A program made the translations under genes and the position numbers. A stretch of 12,272 nucleotides of DNA from Smittium culicis (Eukaryota; Kickxellomycota; Harpellomycetes; Harpellales; Legeriomycetaceae): assembly GCA_001970855.1 (NCBI GenBank), contig LSSN01005561.1, positions 1 to 12,272 on the forward strand, written 5' to 3'. The notes under the pieces are model-generated. The model was not told the origin of the DNA. It was given only the letters and a program-made list of their open reading frames with translations, and searched no databases. Numbering within the stretch: the stretch's first letter is position 1; every line of letters starts with the position of its first letter. Below, one piece after another: positions 1 to 8,430 of the stretch.

Positions 1-660
1 GCATATTTTAATTAATTAGTTACCTCAGTATATAATGTTCTTTGTAGGAAGAAGGTTCTTAATAGAGATAAAATATAAATATAGTAACATTATATCTAAT
101 CGGATTGCAAAGGAAAAGTGGCTTGTGAAAAAGAGCTGTATTTTATAGGAAGGCTAGAGCTAATAAACCTAATATAGAGAAACAAGTATAAATACTGAAT
201 GATTTGTAGATTTTTGATGAGGCAGTTAGTTTTTTTTTTGTGTTTCTATTTTTAAATTCATAAAAATTAATTACAATTCTAAATAAACTTTTAAAACACC
301 AAATTCCAATTTTATTAAGAATACATACGAGAATATTATTAAGTATTAATAAATAGCCATTATATTATATAGGTATAATAATAATAAATACCTATTAAAA
401 ATCAAAGCGAAATAAGGATAGCAGTGTTTATGACATTATTTATATTATATTTTTATACTACTATATTTTATTAAATTTAGTATTAGGGTTAATGAAGTTT
501 ATTGCAGCACAGAGTTGTGATAAAAAAGGTATAAAAGAAGCCTTGATTGCTTTAGTTTAAAATTAATTTAAAAACATATTTAAAAGATCATATAAAATAA
601 ATAAAACCCAAAAAACACTTTTAGTAGGAATTTTAAAAGTAATTAAAGTAATAAGTTAGT
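1..660. other. AT-rich stretch, no supportable gene
   Basis: I see no intact reading frame here. Around 100-230 the + strand has scraps (for example A-K-E-K-W, then K-A-R-A-N-K in another frame) that resemble the linker before the reverse transcriptase in LINE elements. They could be the 5' remains of the LINE relic that follows, but the match is too weak to call. A short perfect hairpin at 369-395 is listed separately. Confidence 0.5.
369..395. repeat. Perfect 8-bp inverted repeat around an AAT-rich spacer
   Basis: The arms ATAGGTAT (369-376) and ATACCTAT (388-395) are exact reverse complements separated by an 11-nt spacer, AATAATAATAA. It could form a small hairpin or be the remnant of a short palindromic repeat. 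In DNA this AT-rich, chance is a serious alternative. Confidence 0.4.
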
Positions 661-1138
661 TCACAATTACTTGGACCGTAATTGTTAGATATTAAAAGCA
701 GTCAAAAAAAGATACTAGATAGCATACCCAATAAAGTAACAAGTTGTAAGGACAGAAAACTGTAAATTAAAGGAATAATTCTATTAGCCGATGCTTTTCT
801 ACTGCTCAAAGTTTGGTATGCAGCCCACGTAATTCCATTTGATAGTAGTTTTATACAAGAAGTCAAAAAAATTACCAATAAATATATCTGGGTTAATAAA
901 AAAGATTATGCTCAAAATTGAAACGTCAGAGCTAGAAAAAAAGAATAGCGGACTTGGCCTGTTAAGTATCCAATCTCAAATAAAAATATTATACTCCAAA
1001 TGGTACAATGAATTTATACTAAATAAAAACACTATTTTGATGCAATTTGCCCAAATAAACCTAAAAAAAAAAGTATTATTGGCCTAAAAATCTATAATAT
1101 CTTCATTGACGTATGCATGGAGAGAAAAAGCTTTAAAA
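661..1138 (+). pseudogene. LINE reverse transcriptase C-terminal relic
   Basis: Frame 1 (661 to about 918) reads a run with K-K-I-L-D-S-I-P, then a TAA stop at 763-765, then L-L-K-V-W-Y-A-A-H at about 802-828, then I-W, and ends at TGA 919-921. The reading then moves to frame 2, where G-L-G-L-L (950-964), a Q-S-Q segment and S-K-W (ending 1003) follow. This order, an R-K-L then W-Y-x-A-x-x-x-P then I-W block followed by a G-G-L-G-L-type block and a K-W, is the familiar end of LINE reverse transcriptases of the L1/Tad kind. Frame 2 continues past TAA 1085-1087 to TGA 1139-1141 with Y-A-W-R. Two frames and three stops mean it cannot encode a working enzyme. The frame-2 run has no ATG near its start. 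The assignment rests on motif order, not on an alignment. Confidence 0.6.
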
Positions 1139-1634
1139 TGATAAATAAACTTTCATAAATATGGAAATCCGCTTTTAAAATATCTAGTGACATTTAACAA
1201 TTTAAAAAATATTAAATCAATTATTGGTCATATGAAAAAATAAAAATTCTATGAATCAAGAACATAAAAAAACTATTAAGTCTAAACTTAAGTAAGAAAG
1301 ATATGAAGTTTTTAACTCAAAAAAAAACTCAAAATGTGGAACTTTTATGAGCAAATGTGATCTATTCAAGGATAATTAGAAAAGTTTAATATATAGTATC
1401 AAAATAAATAATAAATTCATAGTTTTATCAATAAAAATTAACAAGAAAAATATGTTGTTTGATATAAAATGATATGATTCAAAGAATTTTGAAACAAATT
1501 TATTTACTTTAGACTATGAGAAAATGTGCAAATTTTCAAAAAAAACATAAAAAAATAACTAAAATAAAAGAAAAGATAAAATAGCCTTGTCTAATTGAGG
1601 AAAATTAAGAATAGAAACAAAAGAGCAAGTCTAA

Positions 1635-1868
1635 TTTGACTGGTTAATGATAAATAATTTTTATTTAAAGCCAAAAAAAGCTAGACACTTATGGAAACTC
1701 TTTTTTAATGCTCGTATTACCAAGGAAATGCTTAGAAAATTTAAAAATAAAGTATTTGACCAATAACAGGAATGAAATGCTTTTAATTTCAGAAAGAAAA
1801 ACATATCACGCATATACGTCGGTTGTAAAAGAATATATTATATGTGGAAATCGACTAAAAATTTATTC
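1635..1868 (+). pseudogene. LINE C-terminal segment relic
   Basis: Frame 3 is open from 1635 to TAA 1764-1766 (43 codons) and reads W-L-M-I-N-N-F, then R-H-L-W-K-L-F-F-N-A-R-I-T. It resumes after a TGA at 1773-1775 with further basic residues and M-W. LINE ORF2 proteins usually end with a segment of the form W-(K/R)-x-(L/F)-x-x-x-x-(I/L)-(P/I)-T, often followed by a cysteine-rich knuckle before the 3' tail. Here the W-K-L-F-F part fits, while the cysteine knuckle is not convincing (a single C near 1822). Position and strand agree with the reverse-transcriptase relic upstream, which is the main support. Confidence 0.45.
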
Positions 1869-1942
1869 TAAAATCAATCATTAGATAATAATTTGCCATA
1901 AATTTTTACAATAAAATCAGTTTTAAAATTTTTTAAGCCAGT

Positions 1943-1962
1943 AAAAAACAAACAAACAAACA
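1943..1962 (+). repeat. (AAAC)n simple repeat, probable LINE 3' tail
   Basis: Four AAAC units follow a short A run, with C at 1949, 1953, 1957 and 1961. LINEs often end in short simple repeats, and this run lies about 80 bp after the last LINE-like codons, so it is a plausible end of that element. An independent microsatellite is the alternative. Confidence 0.45.
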
Positions 1963-2199
1963 TTGATATTGTAATTTAAACGTCTTACAAAACATTTTAT
2001 AAATCTAGAATGTGTTTAAAGAATTATTTAATAATAGCACACATAATACAACTTGTGTTTAATACAATTTAATCATCGTTTTAATACAGTGTGTAATAAT
2101 AATCAATTAAAAAACCCTCTTTAAAATATGTTAAATTTACTTATACATTTCATAAATCTTATTTTACAAATCATACAATATTTACTTCACTATAAAAAT

Positions 2200-2382
2200 T
2201 AGGTTTTTCGCAACTTGGGGGTTTTCACCTTTTTGTTATTTTTATATAAATTCCATATATTTCTATAGCTTTTACATTTGTCATACAATTAAGTTTTAAT
2301 ACTACATAAATAATAAAATTTTTAAATCTTTATTACTTAAAACCATTGAAAATTTAATAAAATAAAAATACTAGATATCGCA
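2200..2382 (+). repeat. Probable 3' end of a 5' LTR
   Basis: The segment ends in ...TATCGCA directly before a TGG that begins a tRNA-complementary primer-binding site. LTRs end in CA and the binding site usually begins at or a few bases after that end, so 2382 is a natural LTR boundary. A TATATAAA-like sequence near 2243-2250 could be the internal promoter. I could not find a matching second copy in the window, so the LTR's start and length are unknown; one possible TG start lies near 2092. Confidence 0.45.
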
Positions 2383-2394
2383 TGGTAGCACCCA
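2383..2394 (+). promoter_or_regulatory. Candidate retrotransposon primer-binding site (initiator tRNA-Met type)
   Basis: TGGTAGCA is complementary to the 3' end TGCTACCA found in many eukaryotic initiator methionine tRNAs, the primer used by Ty1 and many Ty3-like elements. It sits directly after a CA dinucleotide and 85 bp before the first gag ATG, which is the right architecture. Only about eight bases match with confidence; the following CCCA may or may not pair, depending on the host tRNA. Confidence 0.5.
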
Positions 2395-2467
2395 AATCGT
2401 ACCCAAACCTATAAAATCAAATTAATATCATTCAATAAAATTCTATTAAACCAGTGAAGGACAAAAT

Positions 2468-4170
2468 ATGCCAAATTATCCAAAAATATCAGCATTAATC
2501 GCAACTGCTGTAGCTGCGGCTTTGTCTCAACAATCAGGATCTACTTGACTGGTTTTTAACCTTCCGGAATTCTACGGTATTGGAAGTTCTGTTTCGTTTA
2601 AATCTTTTTGAAAAATGCAACAATTATTCGAGGTATTTGCTATTTTTATGTAAAACCAATAGAAAATATATGCGATTATTTAATTGCCTATATTTACTAA
2701 GTCTATATTTAGTTTTTTAACCAAAGCAGAATCAACATTAGATAATCATGGCAATTTGCATTTTGCGCTATTATTAGACTGGAACATTCTAGATGTTCCC
2801 TAAAGTACAGCTTATTGTTTTAACAAAGGATTTATTATCTTTAGTTTTCAGTTATATAAATAGTGGCTTTTTTCCTTTATGGGAAAAGTCGGTTTCATTT
2901 TTAGTAGTTAATACCTTACACAGTTTACCGTATTTATTAAATAAACTAATTTATCCGACAATTAAAAAGGCGTCGCTTTAATTGAATAATCCTAATTCGA
3001 TCCATTTAATATACCAGTATTAATATAATCTTTGGACACAACACTATTAATGACGAATCTAGGAAGGTTGCAAACCTAAAAATGATGCTCAAATGATCTG
3101 CAGAAACTGCTTTTGAGTCTTATTTTCTTTTTTAATCCGGAAATTGAAATTGAAATTAAAACCGCTAAGGATTTTAAAAAAATATAATCACAGTTATTCA
3201 TAGATCCCAGCTATCCTCAAGTTATTAGAAGAAATTTACAAACATTAAAACTGAAAGGATCTTTATCGGTGTACATAGCAGCAGAAGCAGATTTGATAGG
3301 CGGTTTTAAAGACATAACCAGTCACGAAAGGATATATCTGTATAAGTATGGATTAAACAACAAAATTTTCGACATTTTGAATCTAAAAAATCCAAACACT
3401 TTTTTGGAAGCAATCACATACATCAGTAAACACGGGTACTGCAATGGATATACGTTTAGCTCAAAATTCAGTACAAATTTCCATGGATATTTACGTAGAA
3501 AAAATCAACATAAACAAAATAAAAATTATGGAAAATAAATTAAAATCAAAGTTTTTTCTGATAAATGATAGTTATGCAGAAGATACATTTTTATACAACA
3601 TAAATGGAACAGATATACATATAAATGTATCTAATATAGTGGGGAAAAATTATTTAAATAACAATATAGTATTTTGAAATTATGGAGTTCCCGGACACAG
3701 ACGTGCGTAATATAATAAACCACCAATTACATCGTATAATAACAGTACAAGAAAAAACTCGTATATCGAATTTAAAAATAATAGGAGTTCCAAAAACTAC
3801 AACAGAAGCCTATTCAATAACAATTAGAGACACTACAGGTATAATAAGAATGCATAATATTATAAAAGGTTTAACAATAAATATAATACGTTCAATATTG
3901 ATGATGAAAAATTGTGATCGGGAAACGGGAAAAGTCAGTATGAAAGAAAGCATAACTTGCTGAATACAACAAAAATAAATCGCAAAAACATATAAATATG
4001 CATGGAGAGAAAATTTATCAGATTTAGATTCAGAGTTAGATTTAGAATTAGAGGAAAAAAGCGAAAAATACAATACACCATGCTCATCACAGATTATACA
4101 AAAAAAGATACAAAAGAAAAAGACTTTGCGGAAATAAAAATCCATTACTTAAGTTCAATAGGACTCAGAT
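2468..4170 (+). pseudogene. Gag (capsid-nucleocapsid) relic of the Ty3/gypsy element
   Basis: The ATG at 2468-2470 opens a 26-codon leader that stops at TGA 2546-2548; the same frame then continues with F-N-L-P-E-F-Y-G, typical of the start of a capsid domain. After many breaks, frame 2 is open from 3188 to 3538 (117 codons) and carries Y-G-L-N-N-K then N-T-F-L-E-A-I, like the late capsid helices of Ty3/gypsy Gag proteins. The reading shifts to frame 3 at about 3430 and reaches a ruined zinc knuckle at 3675-3707: N-Y-G-V-P-G-H-R-R survives, but a stop (TGA 3675-3677) and a tyrosine occupy places where cysteines are expected, and TAA 3708 follows. Then come an N-rich basic tail and an acidic D/E/L stretch near 4015-4070. 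Gag packages the element's RNA in cytoplasmic particles; this copy cannot make it. The ends are approximate. Confidence 0.65.
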
Positions 4171-4239
4171 AAGAAAGAAAACTATATTATTCAACATAGC
4201 AGATGCAAAAGCAATAAATAATTTTAAATTAGGAAAATT

Positions 4240-4599
4240 GTATAGCAACGATCCAAATTCTCCTTATTGTACTGTAATAATAAAAGAAAATATGCAAATA
4301 TTTTATTCGATTCCAGCGCGGCTAGGTGTTTTATCTCAGGAAGAATGGATTCAAAATTAAAACTAATATTAATTCCTGTCGATAAAGAAATCAACGCAGT
4401 TACCGCCAATGGAAAAGGGTTCAGAATTAAAAGTCAAACTATTTTAGATTTTCCTATAAACCAGTTCTTTGCACCCACTCCTGTTTACATTTCCCGATAT
4501 GTTCATGTTGATATAATTATTGGATTCGACTGGTGGAAAAAATATAAGCCCACGCCCAGTTATGATTCTAATAGACGGAGTATATATTATAAAAAATAA
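4240..4599 (+). pseudogene. Retrotransposon aspartic protease relic
   Basis: Frame 1 reads I-L-F-D-S-S-A-A-R-C-F-I-S, with the aspartate at 4309-4311, and ends with I-I-G-F-D-W-W at 4516-4536. This is the start and end of a retropepsin of the Ty3/gypsy kind, which cuts Gag-Pol into its parts as a dimer. The active-site triplet should be D-(S/T)-G; here the third residue is serine (AGC, 4315-4317). A G-to-A change would explain that, and it should inactivate the enzyme. The later I-(I/L)-G-x-D-W block is complete. There is no ATG at the start, as expected for a part of a polyprotein. The frame stops at TAA 4597-4599 and continues, after two more stops, into reverse transcriptase in the same frame. 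Confidence 0.72.
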
Positions 4600-4749
4600 A
4601 CTATTCGATTATTCTTAGAAATCGAATTAAAAGCACCAATCGTACCAATTTTATCAATTAATCATATACAGGATTTAAATAAGGGGAAAATTAATGGAAT
4701 TTTTAAATTTTTAAAAAATAAAACAACCCGCCAAAAATAAATGCTTTGA

Positions 4750-5600
4750 TTGAGGATTATAGAAAAAGCAAAATTTGGTAGCTATGAATGGATCAACATT
4801 TTTAAAGAGCACAAGGATGCATTCAGTAAATTTAGCATAGCAGAAATACCGAAAAGAGGGATAAAACTTAAAGTTCAGACTGAGAATTGTCTTCCAGTTA
4901 GAAGGAGGACGTATAGACACAATGATAAACATTTAAAGCAGTTAAATGATTCAATTTCAGAGCTGATAGATAAAGGTTTTATACGCCCATCGTCCTCTGC
5001 TTGGGCTATCCCTGTAATTTTTGTTAAAAAAAAGATGGGACTAGTAGAATATTTGTTGACTATCGTGTCATTAACGCGATATCACATTTAGACAAGTATC
5101 CGTTGCCAAAGATTGACGATTGTTTTGACAGGTTGGGAACTGCAAAATATTTTATCAGTTTAGACCTAAAGTATTGATATCACCAGATAAAAATGGACGA
5201 AGAATCAATAAAAAAAACTGCATTTATATCTAGGTACAAGTATTTTTAATATACGGTGTTGCCTTTTGGTTTACACATAGCTCCGGCGACTATTCAGCGT
5301 CTCATGAACAAAGTGTTGCAAAAATACTTAGATGAATCTGTTATAGTATATTTAGATGACATACTGATTTTTCCCGAGACATTTGAAGCACACAAAGTGC
5401 ACGTAGCAAATGTTAAAAAAACTTTAATAGAAAACAAACTCTCGGTTAATCTTGAAAAATGTTCATTAGGTATAGTAAAAATAAAATTCCTAGGTCACAT
5501 TATCAGTGCGAAAGGAATAACTCCATGTCACGATAAAATCAAAGCAATTAACAACAGGAAACTCCCAAAAATACACACAGACCTTTTATGATTCATAGGT
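4750..5600 (+). pseudogene. Ty3/gypsy reverse transcriptase relic
   Basis: This domain copies the element's RNA into DNA. Frame 1 (4750-5033) carries the fingers region with K-G-F-I-R-P-S-S-S-x-W and the I-F-V-K-K-K block. Within the A8 run at 5026-5033 the reading moves to frame 3 (from 5034), which holds D-G, V-D-Y-R, L-D-K-Y-P-L-P-K-I, F-I-S-L-D-L-K, L-P-F-G-L (5256-5270) and the catalytic Y-L-D-D at 5349-5360, followed by F-L-G-H-I-I. The order and spacing of all RT blocks are those of Ty3/gypsy elements. Stops at TGA 5175-5177, TAA 5247-5249 and TGA 5589-5591 break it. Both aspartates of Y-L-D-D and the upstream aspartate in L-D-L are kept, so the breaks are probably relatively recent. 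Recognition is by motif and is secure. Confidence 0.93.
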
Positions 5601-5739
5601 CTTTGCACGTACTATCGAAAGTTATTCGCAGGTTTCGCAACGGTTGCATCTCCATTATATGATTTAAAAAAGAGGAAGCCTCAAAAGAAATCAATCGTGC
5701 CGCGGGATAATAAATCAAAAGTATCCTTCGCCAGTCTAA

Positions 5740-6175
5740 AAAATTGTAAACTTCATCGCCACTACTGCATGCACCAGATTAGCCTGAAGAATTTTTTTTG
5801 GAAGCCGATGCCTTCGCGTTTGCTATAGGTTCTGTTCTTTGCTAAGAAGAATCCAATAATGTAAGATACCATATAGCATTTGAATTACTAAGATTTGCTG
5901 CATCGGAGAGAAATTGTTACGCCGAAGAGAGAGAACTTTTGGCTATAATACACGCATTTTCAGTTTAGAATAATTACTTATCTGAGAAAAAACTCACCGT
6001 ATTAACCGATCATAAAGGAATATTAAACGTTTTCAAAGACAGGGATCCACATGAAAGAATAGCCAGATGGCTAGAAAATTACCAGAATTCAAGCCCAAAA
6101 CTCGTATACTACCCAGGCGCATCAAATGGGGCTGCTGATGCACTATCATGAAGATATGATCTAGCAAATATAAAT
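5740..6175 (+). pseudogene. Ty3/gypsy RNase H relic
   Basis: RNase H removes the RNA strand during reverse transcription. The reading moves from frame 3 to frame 2 somewhere between about 5730 and 5760, then reads L-E-A-D-A-F-A (aspartate 5807-5809), Y-A-E-E-R-E-L-L-A-I (catalytic glutamate most likely 5933-5935), L-T-D-H-K (aspartate 6008-6010), R-W-L-E near 6067-6078, and A-D-A-L-S at 6134-6148. These are the standard landmarks of the Ty3/gypsy RNase H and its tail. The acidic residues are all retained. Stops at TAG 5780-5782, TAA 5843-5845, TAG 5966-5968 and TGA 6149-6151 interrupt it. Confidence 0.88.
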
Positions 6176-6403
6176 TTAATACATAATAGTGCACAAAATA
6201 ATCAAAATGAGAACCAAGATTTGTATTATTATTTAACGAACAGATATTTAATAAGCAAAAAATTCAAATCAAATGAAGTTTCTTATAAAAATTGCTCAAA
6301 ATTAATTGGAGATTCAAAAAATTTTATAAGCTTGAATGATAGATTATATCACAAAATATATGGATCAAAATCCGTACCATTTATATGCATAAGTTTTAGC
6401 TAA
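6176..6403 (+). pseudogene. Linker after RNase H, start of the lost integrase region
   Basis: Frame 2 stays open from after TGA 6149-6151 to TAA 6401-6403. It is N/K/Y-rich and ends with L-N-D-R-L-Y-H-K-I-Y-G, followed by V-P-F-I. In gypsy-type Pol proteins a segment of this kind (a short L-Y then V-P/I-P strand) comes just before the H-H-C-C zinc-binding domain of integrase. That domain does not follow here, so homology seems to end near 6390. The exact end of the element cannot be fixed without a related full-length copy. Confidence 0.5.
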
Positions 6404-6709
6404 TGCGGCCAAATCATTCGGTTCTTTTGAGTGTATGCTCATAGGGCTCATGTTGATATTTGATATAGTTTTTGTTAGAGTTTGAAAAATGTTATATATA
6501 GCAATAAGAAGTTTAAAATTTGGTATAAAAGGTTTATTTGTTTATGTATAGTGATACTTTTATTAATATTAAGTTGATAAAAAAAACATTGTTAGTAAAT
6601 GAAATAATAAAATCTTCAGTTTGGTCTTGTTTTCATTTCCCCTATAACTTTTTATATTTTTAGATGATGTTTCTTTGTCTTTTTGTTGCGGTTTTTATAC
6701 CTTTCTTAT

Positions 6710-6734
6710 TTCATGTCAAATTAAATGACATGAA
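6710..6734. repeat. Perfect 9-bp inverted repeat (hairpin)
   Basis: The arms TTCATGTCA (6710-6718) and TGACATGAA (6726-6734) are exact reverse complements around a 7-nt loop AATTAAA. No T-rich tract of terminator type is needed in a eukaryote, so the role is unknown. It could be part of a small palindromic repeat. Confidence 0.5.
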
Positions 6735-6940
6735 TTTTGATATTCTTATTATTATAGATTTATTTCATTAAACCAGTAATTAAAGTGTCATTAATCTATC
6801 AAATTTAGTTTTACATCATTATTATATTCAATAAGGTTAAATTTTAAAAGATGATTTTCAGAAAATACAAGAAAAATCAAAAGTATAGAACCAGACTGTA
6901 AAGAGAATTAATAGAGAGTTTATACACTCCCACATATATA

Positions 6941-6980
6941 CTGTGTGATCACCTAAAAATTTGGACTCTTTTGGCACCAC
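6941..6980 (+). repeat. Possible terminal-repeat remnant of a Tc1/mariner-like transposon
   Basis: After a TATATA, the sequence CTGTGTGATCACCTAAAAAT continues into TTGGACTCTTTTGGCACC. A start with a C/A-G-T-G core after a TA target site, followed by an A-run and T-T-G-G-A-C, is the usual look of Tc1/mariner inverted-repeat ends. I found no inverted second copy in the window and no transposase motif nearby, so this is a suggestion only. Confidence 0.2.
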
Positions 6981-7400
6981 AATAATGAATTTAATTATGA
7001 AGTTTTTTTGAATTAATTTTTTTTCTTATGTTTAATCATACTTATGATGTATTTATAAGAAAAATTCTATCTTTACTGGTTATAGTATATTAGTTGTGTT
7101 TGGAGAGTTGTAAAGGAATAAATAAATGCCCCTGCTGTAGATATTTTCGATAAAAGTGTTTATAATCGTTATTTTTGCGTTATATATATATATTTTGAAA
7201 TTGATTTAAAATATATTATTTCTATTTAAACAGGAAATTTATTAAATCGACTCATACAGTTTTTTTTTACGTCCCATTTCGAATAAATTATCACTTGCAC
7301 TCGAATCAATTAATAAAGTTGTTCTAAATAAAACTTTTATAACATTTAATATAATTTTATGTAAAAAAAACGATATAGAGAATTCATTTTTTAAATTTAA

Positions 7401-8430
7401 TGTATACTTTATTCTCAACTGTTAACGTCGACTTGCTTTTGTAAAAATAATTTCAACAAAAACTATATTCGTAGGAAAAAATCTGCGTCACGACCATATT
7501 TTTTACAGAAGAGGCTGATTATTAATTCATATAATCATTTTTGTTCTATTATGCTTAGTGGAGCCTTAGATTTCGACGAAATTGAGCCTATTTACACATA
7601 TCAATACGTTTAATACTATATTGTTGATTATTTGGCTAACAGTTTTACTGGAACTTATTATCTCAACTAATTGTGGTTGTTTTGATTTTATTTTTGTGAA
7701 ATATATACAACTAAACTTATATTTAAGGCTTTAATGCATCAAAGGGTATATACTTTTTTTCTTCAAGAAAGTTTGATAGAGATGTTGACATTCAATGCTA
7801 AATGGTTTATAGGCCGATGACATCAAATAATTGATCGATTATGGAAATTTCGTCGAATACATTATACCACACAAAGGATCTGAATTCTTTAGGATATTTT
7901 ATTACTGTTATGAACCTCCATGTGTAATTTATGACCATTCCTCAATTCATTACGCTATTGATATAGCCGGAAAGATTTTTGAAAACACTTATAATGAATC
8001 ATCGTAATTATGATGGCATATGCTATTTATAGTATCAGTGTTACGAAAAAACTTGGATAGTTCCGATAAGACGGAACCTGAATTAAAAATCTTTCTTGTA
8101 TCGGAAGAAATAATTCTGGGCTGGAATAGATGATTAAGATCATAATCTTCAAAATTGACTTATATTCAAACACATTCCCGTCAAGATCTGTGGTTTCTGG
8201 AAGTATTATCTTGTTAATCAGGCTGTACATCGCTTTTCATGAGTAATTTTGACTAAATCGATTCTCTGGTATCTAAACCTGTATTATGATTTGCTCCTTT
8301 GAACGTTCTTGTGATTGATAGCTGAGCTTTAACTTCGCGTTGTGCTTTGATATGCGCTTGAAATCAGATTCATATATGGTCTCGATGAAATTCTATTATG
8401 AGAACGCAGTGTTTTCTTGTTGCTTTTTTA
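7401..8430. pseudogene. Unidentified decayed gene or element in a GC-richer island
   Basis: I do not recognise this. Local GC in 60-base rows from 7801 to 8400 is about 30-38%, against 13-22% in nearby rows, similar to the retroelement and gene regions of this window. The + strand has stop-poor runs: frame 3 open 7401-7610 (70 codons), 7614-7667 and 7686-7817, then frame 1 open 7831-8004 (58 codons) and 8014-8130 (39 codons). The - strand also has runs: 8363-8256, 8230-8027 (67 residues from an ATG), 8159-7992 and 7938-7810 (43 residues from an ATG, two tryptophans). At the window's base composition a few runs of this length are expected by chance, so the open frames alone prove nothing; the compositional rise plus their clustering is the argument. 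I cannot decide the strand, and no catalytic motif of a known transposase, RT or kinase was seen. A degraded transposon or dead gene is most likely. Confidence 0.35.

Larger units (their letters stand above)
661..1962 (+). mobile_element. Decayed LINE (non-LTR retrotransposon), 3' part
   Basis: The + strand carries, in collinear order, scattered pieces of the C-terminal half of a LINE ORF2-type protein and then a short AAAC repeat, as expected for the 3' end of such an element. The pieces are a reverse-transcriptase C-terminal segment (661-1138), a W-rich C-terminal segment (1635-1868) and an (AAAC)4 run (1946-1961). No catalytic F/Y-A-D-D motif and no endonuclease are visible, so only the 3' part survives, as is common for LINEs because reverse transcription often stops early. 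Between 1142 and 1634 the sequence is too decayed or too AT-rich to follow. I cannot name the clade; the pattern recalls L1/Tad-like elements of fungi. Confidence 0.6.
2200..6403 (+). mobile_element. Decayed Ty3/gypsy-type LTR retrotransposon, 3'-truncated
   Basis: Pieces occur in the order of Ty3/gypsy (Metaviridae-type) elements: LTR end, primer-binding site, gag with nucleocapsid, protease, reverse transcriptase, RNase H, then the linker that normally leads into integrase. Protease and the start of RT share frame 1; the rest of RT is in frame 3 (position divisible by 3) and RNase H is in frame 2, so at least two indels have occurred in pol. In-frame stops in pol are at 4597, 4738, 4747, 5175, 5247, 5589, 5780, 5843, 5966 and 6149. 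No integrase zinc-binding domain, no D,D-35-E core, no polypurine tract and no second LTR can be found downstream, so the copy lost its 3' end by deletion or by a rearrangement near 6400. The catalytic residues of RT and RNase H are still readable, so the copy is old but not ancient. The 5' limit of the LTR is not defined; 2200 is a placeholder. Confidence 0.88.
6404..7400. other. AT-rich intergenic stretch after the truncated element
   Basis: I see no supportable gene. The stretch contains a (TA)n run at 7181-7192, a hairpin at 6710-6734 and a transposon-end-like sequence at 6941-6980, listed separately. I looked for the missing integrase here in all frames of the + strand and did not find its zinc-binding or D,D,E motifs. 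Confidence 0.6.

Noticed and set aside
2793..2981. 62-codon + strand frame with hydrophobic residues
   Set aside because: It lies inside the decayed gag; it resembles neither capsid nor a membrane protein of any family I know, and such a length is expected by chance.
3810..4145. 111-codon minus-strand open frame
   Set aside because: It is antisense to the gag tail and linker of the gypsy relic; the peptide is F/I/C-rich and mirrors the AT-rich sense strand.
4711..4932. Minus-strand open frame of 73 codons
   Set aside because: Antisense to the RT fingers region, whose sense reading carries family motifs.
2546..6151. Reassigned genetic code with TGA read as tryptophan
   Set aside because: TGA is frequent in the retroelement, but TAA and TAG also interrupt it, several TGA sit where the family does not have tryptophan, and the SelO gene uses TGG for its tryptophans.
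7401..8430. Nuclear copy of mitochondrial DNA
   Set aside because: No stretch resembles a mitochondrial protein, rRNA or tRNA, even when TGA is read as tryptophan.
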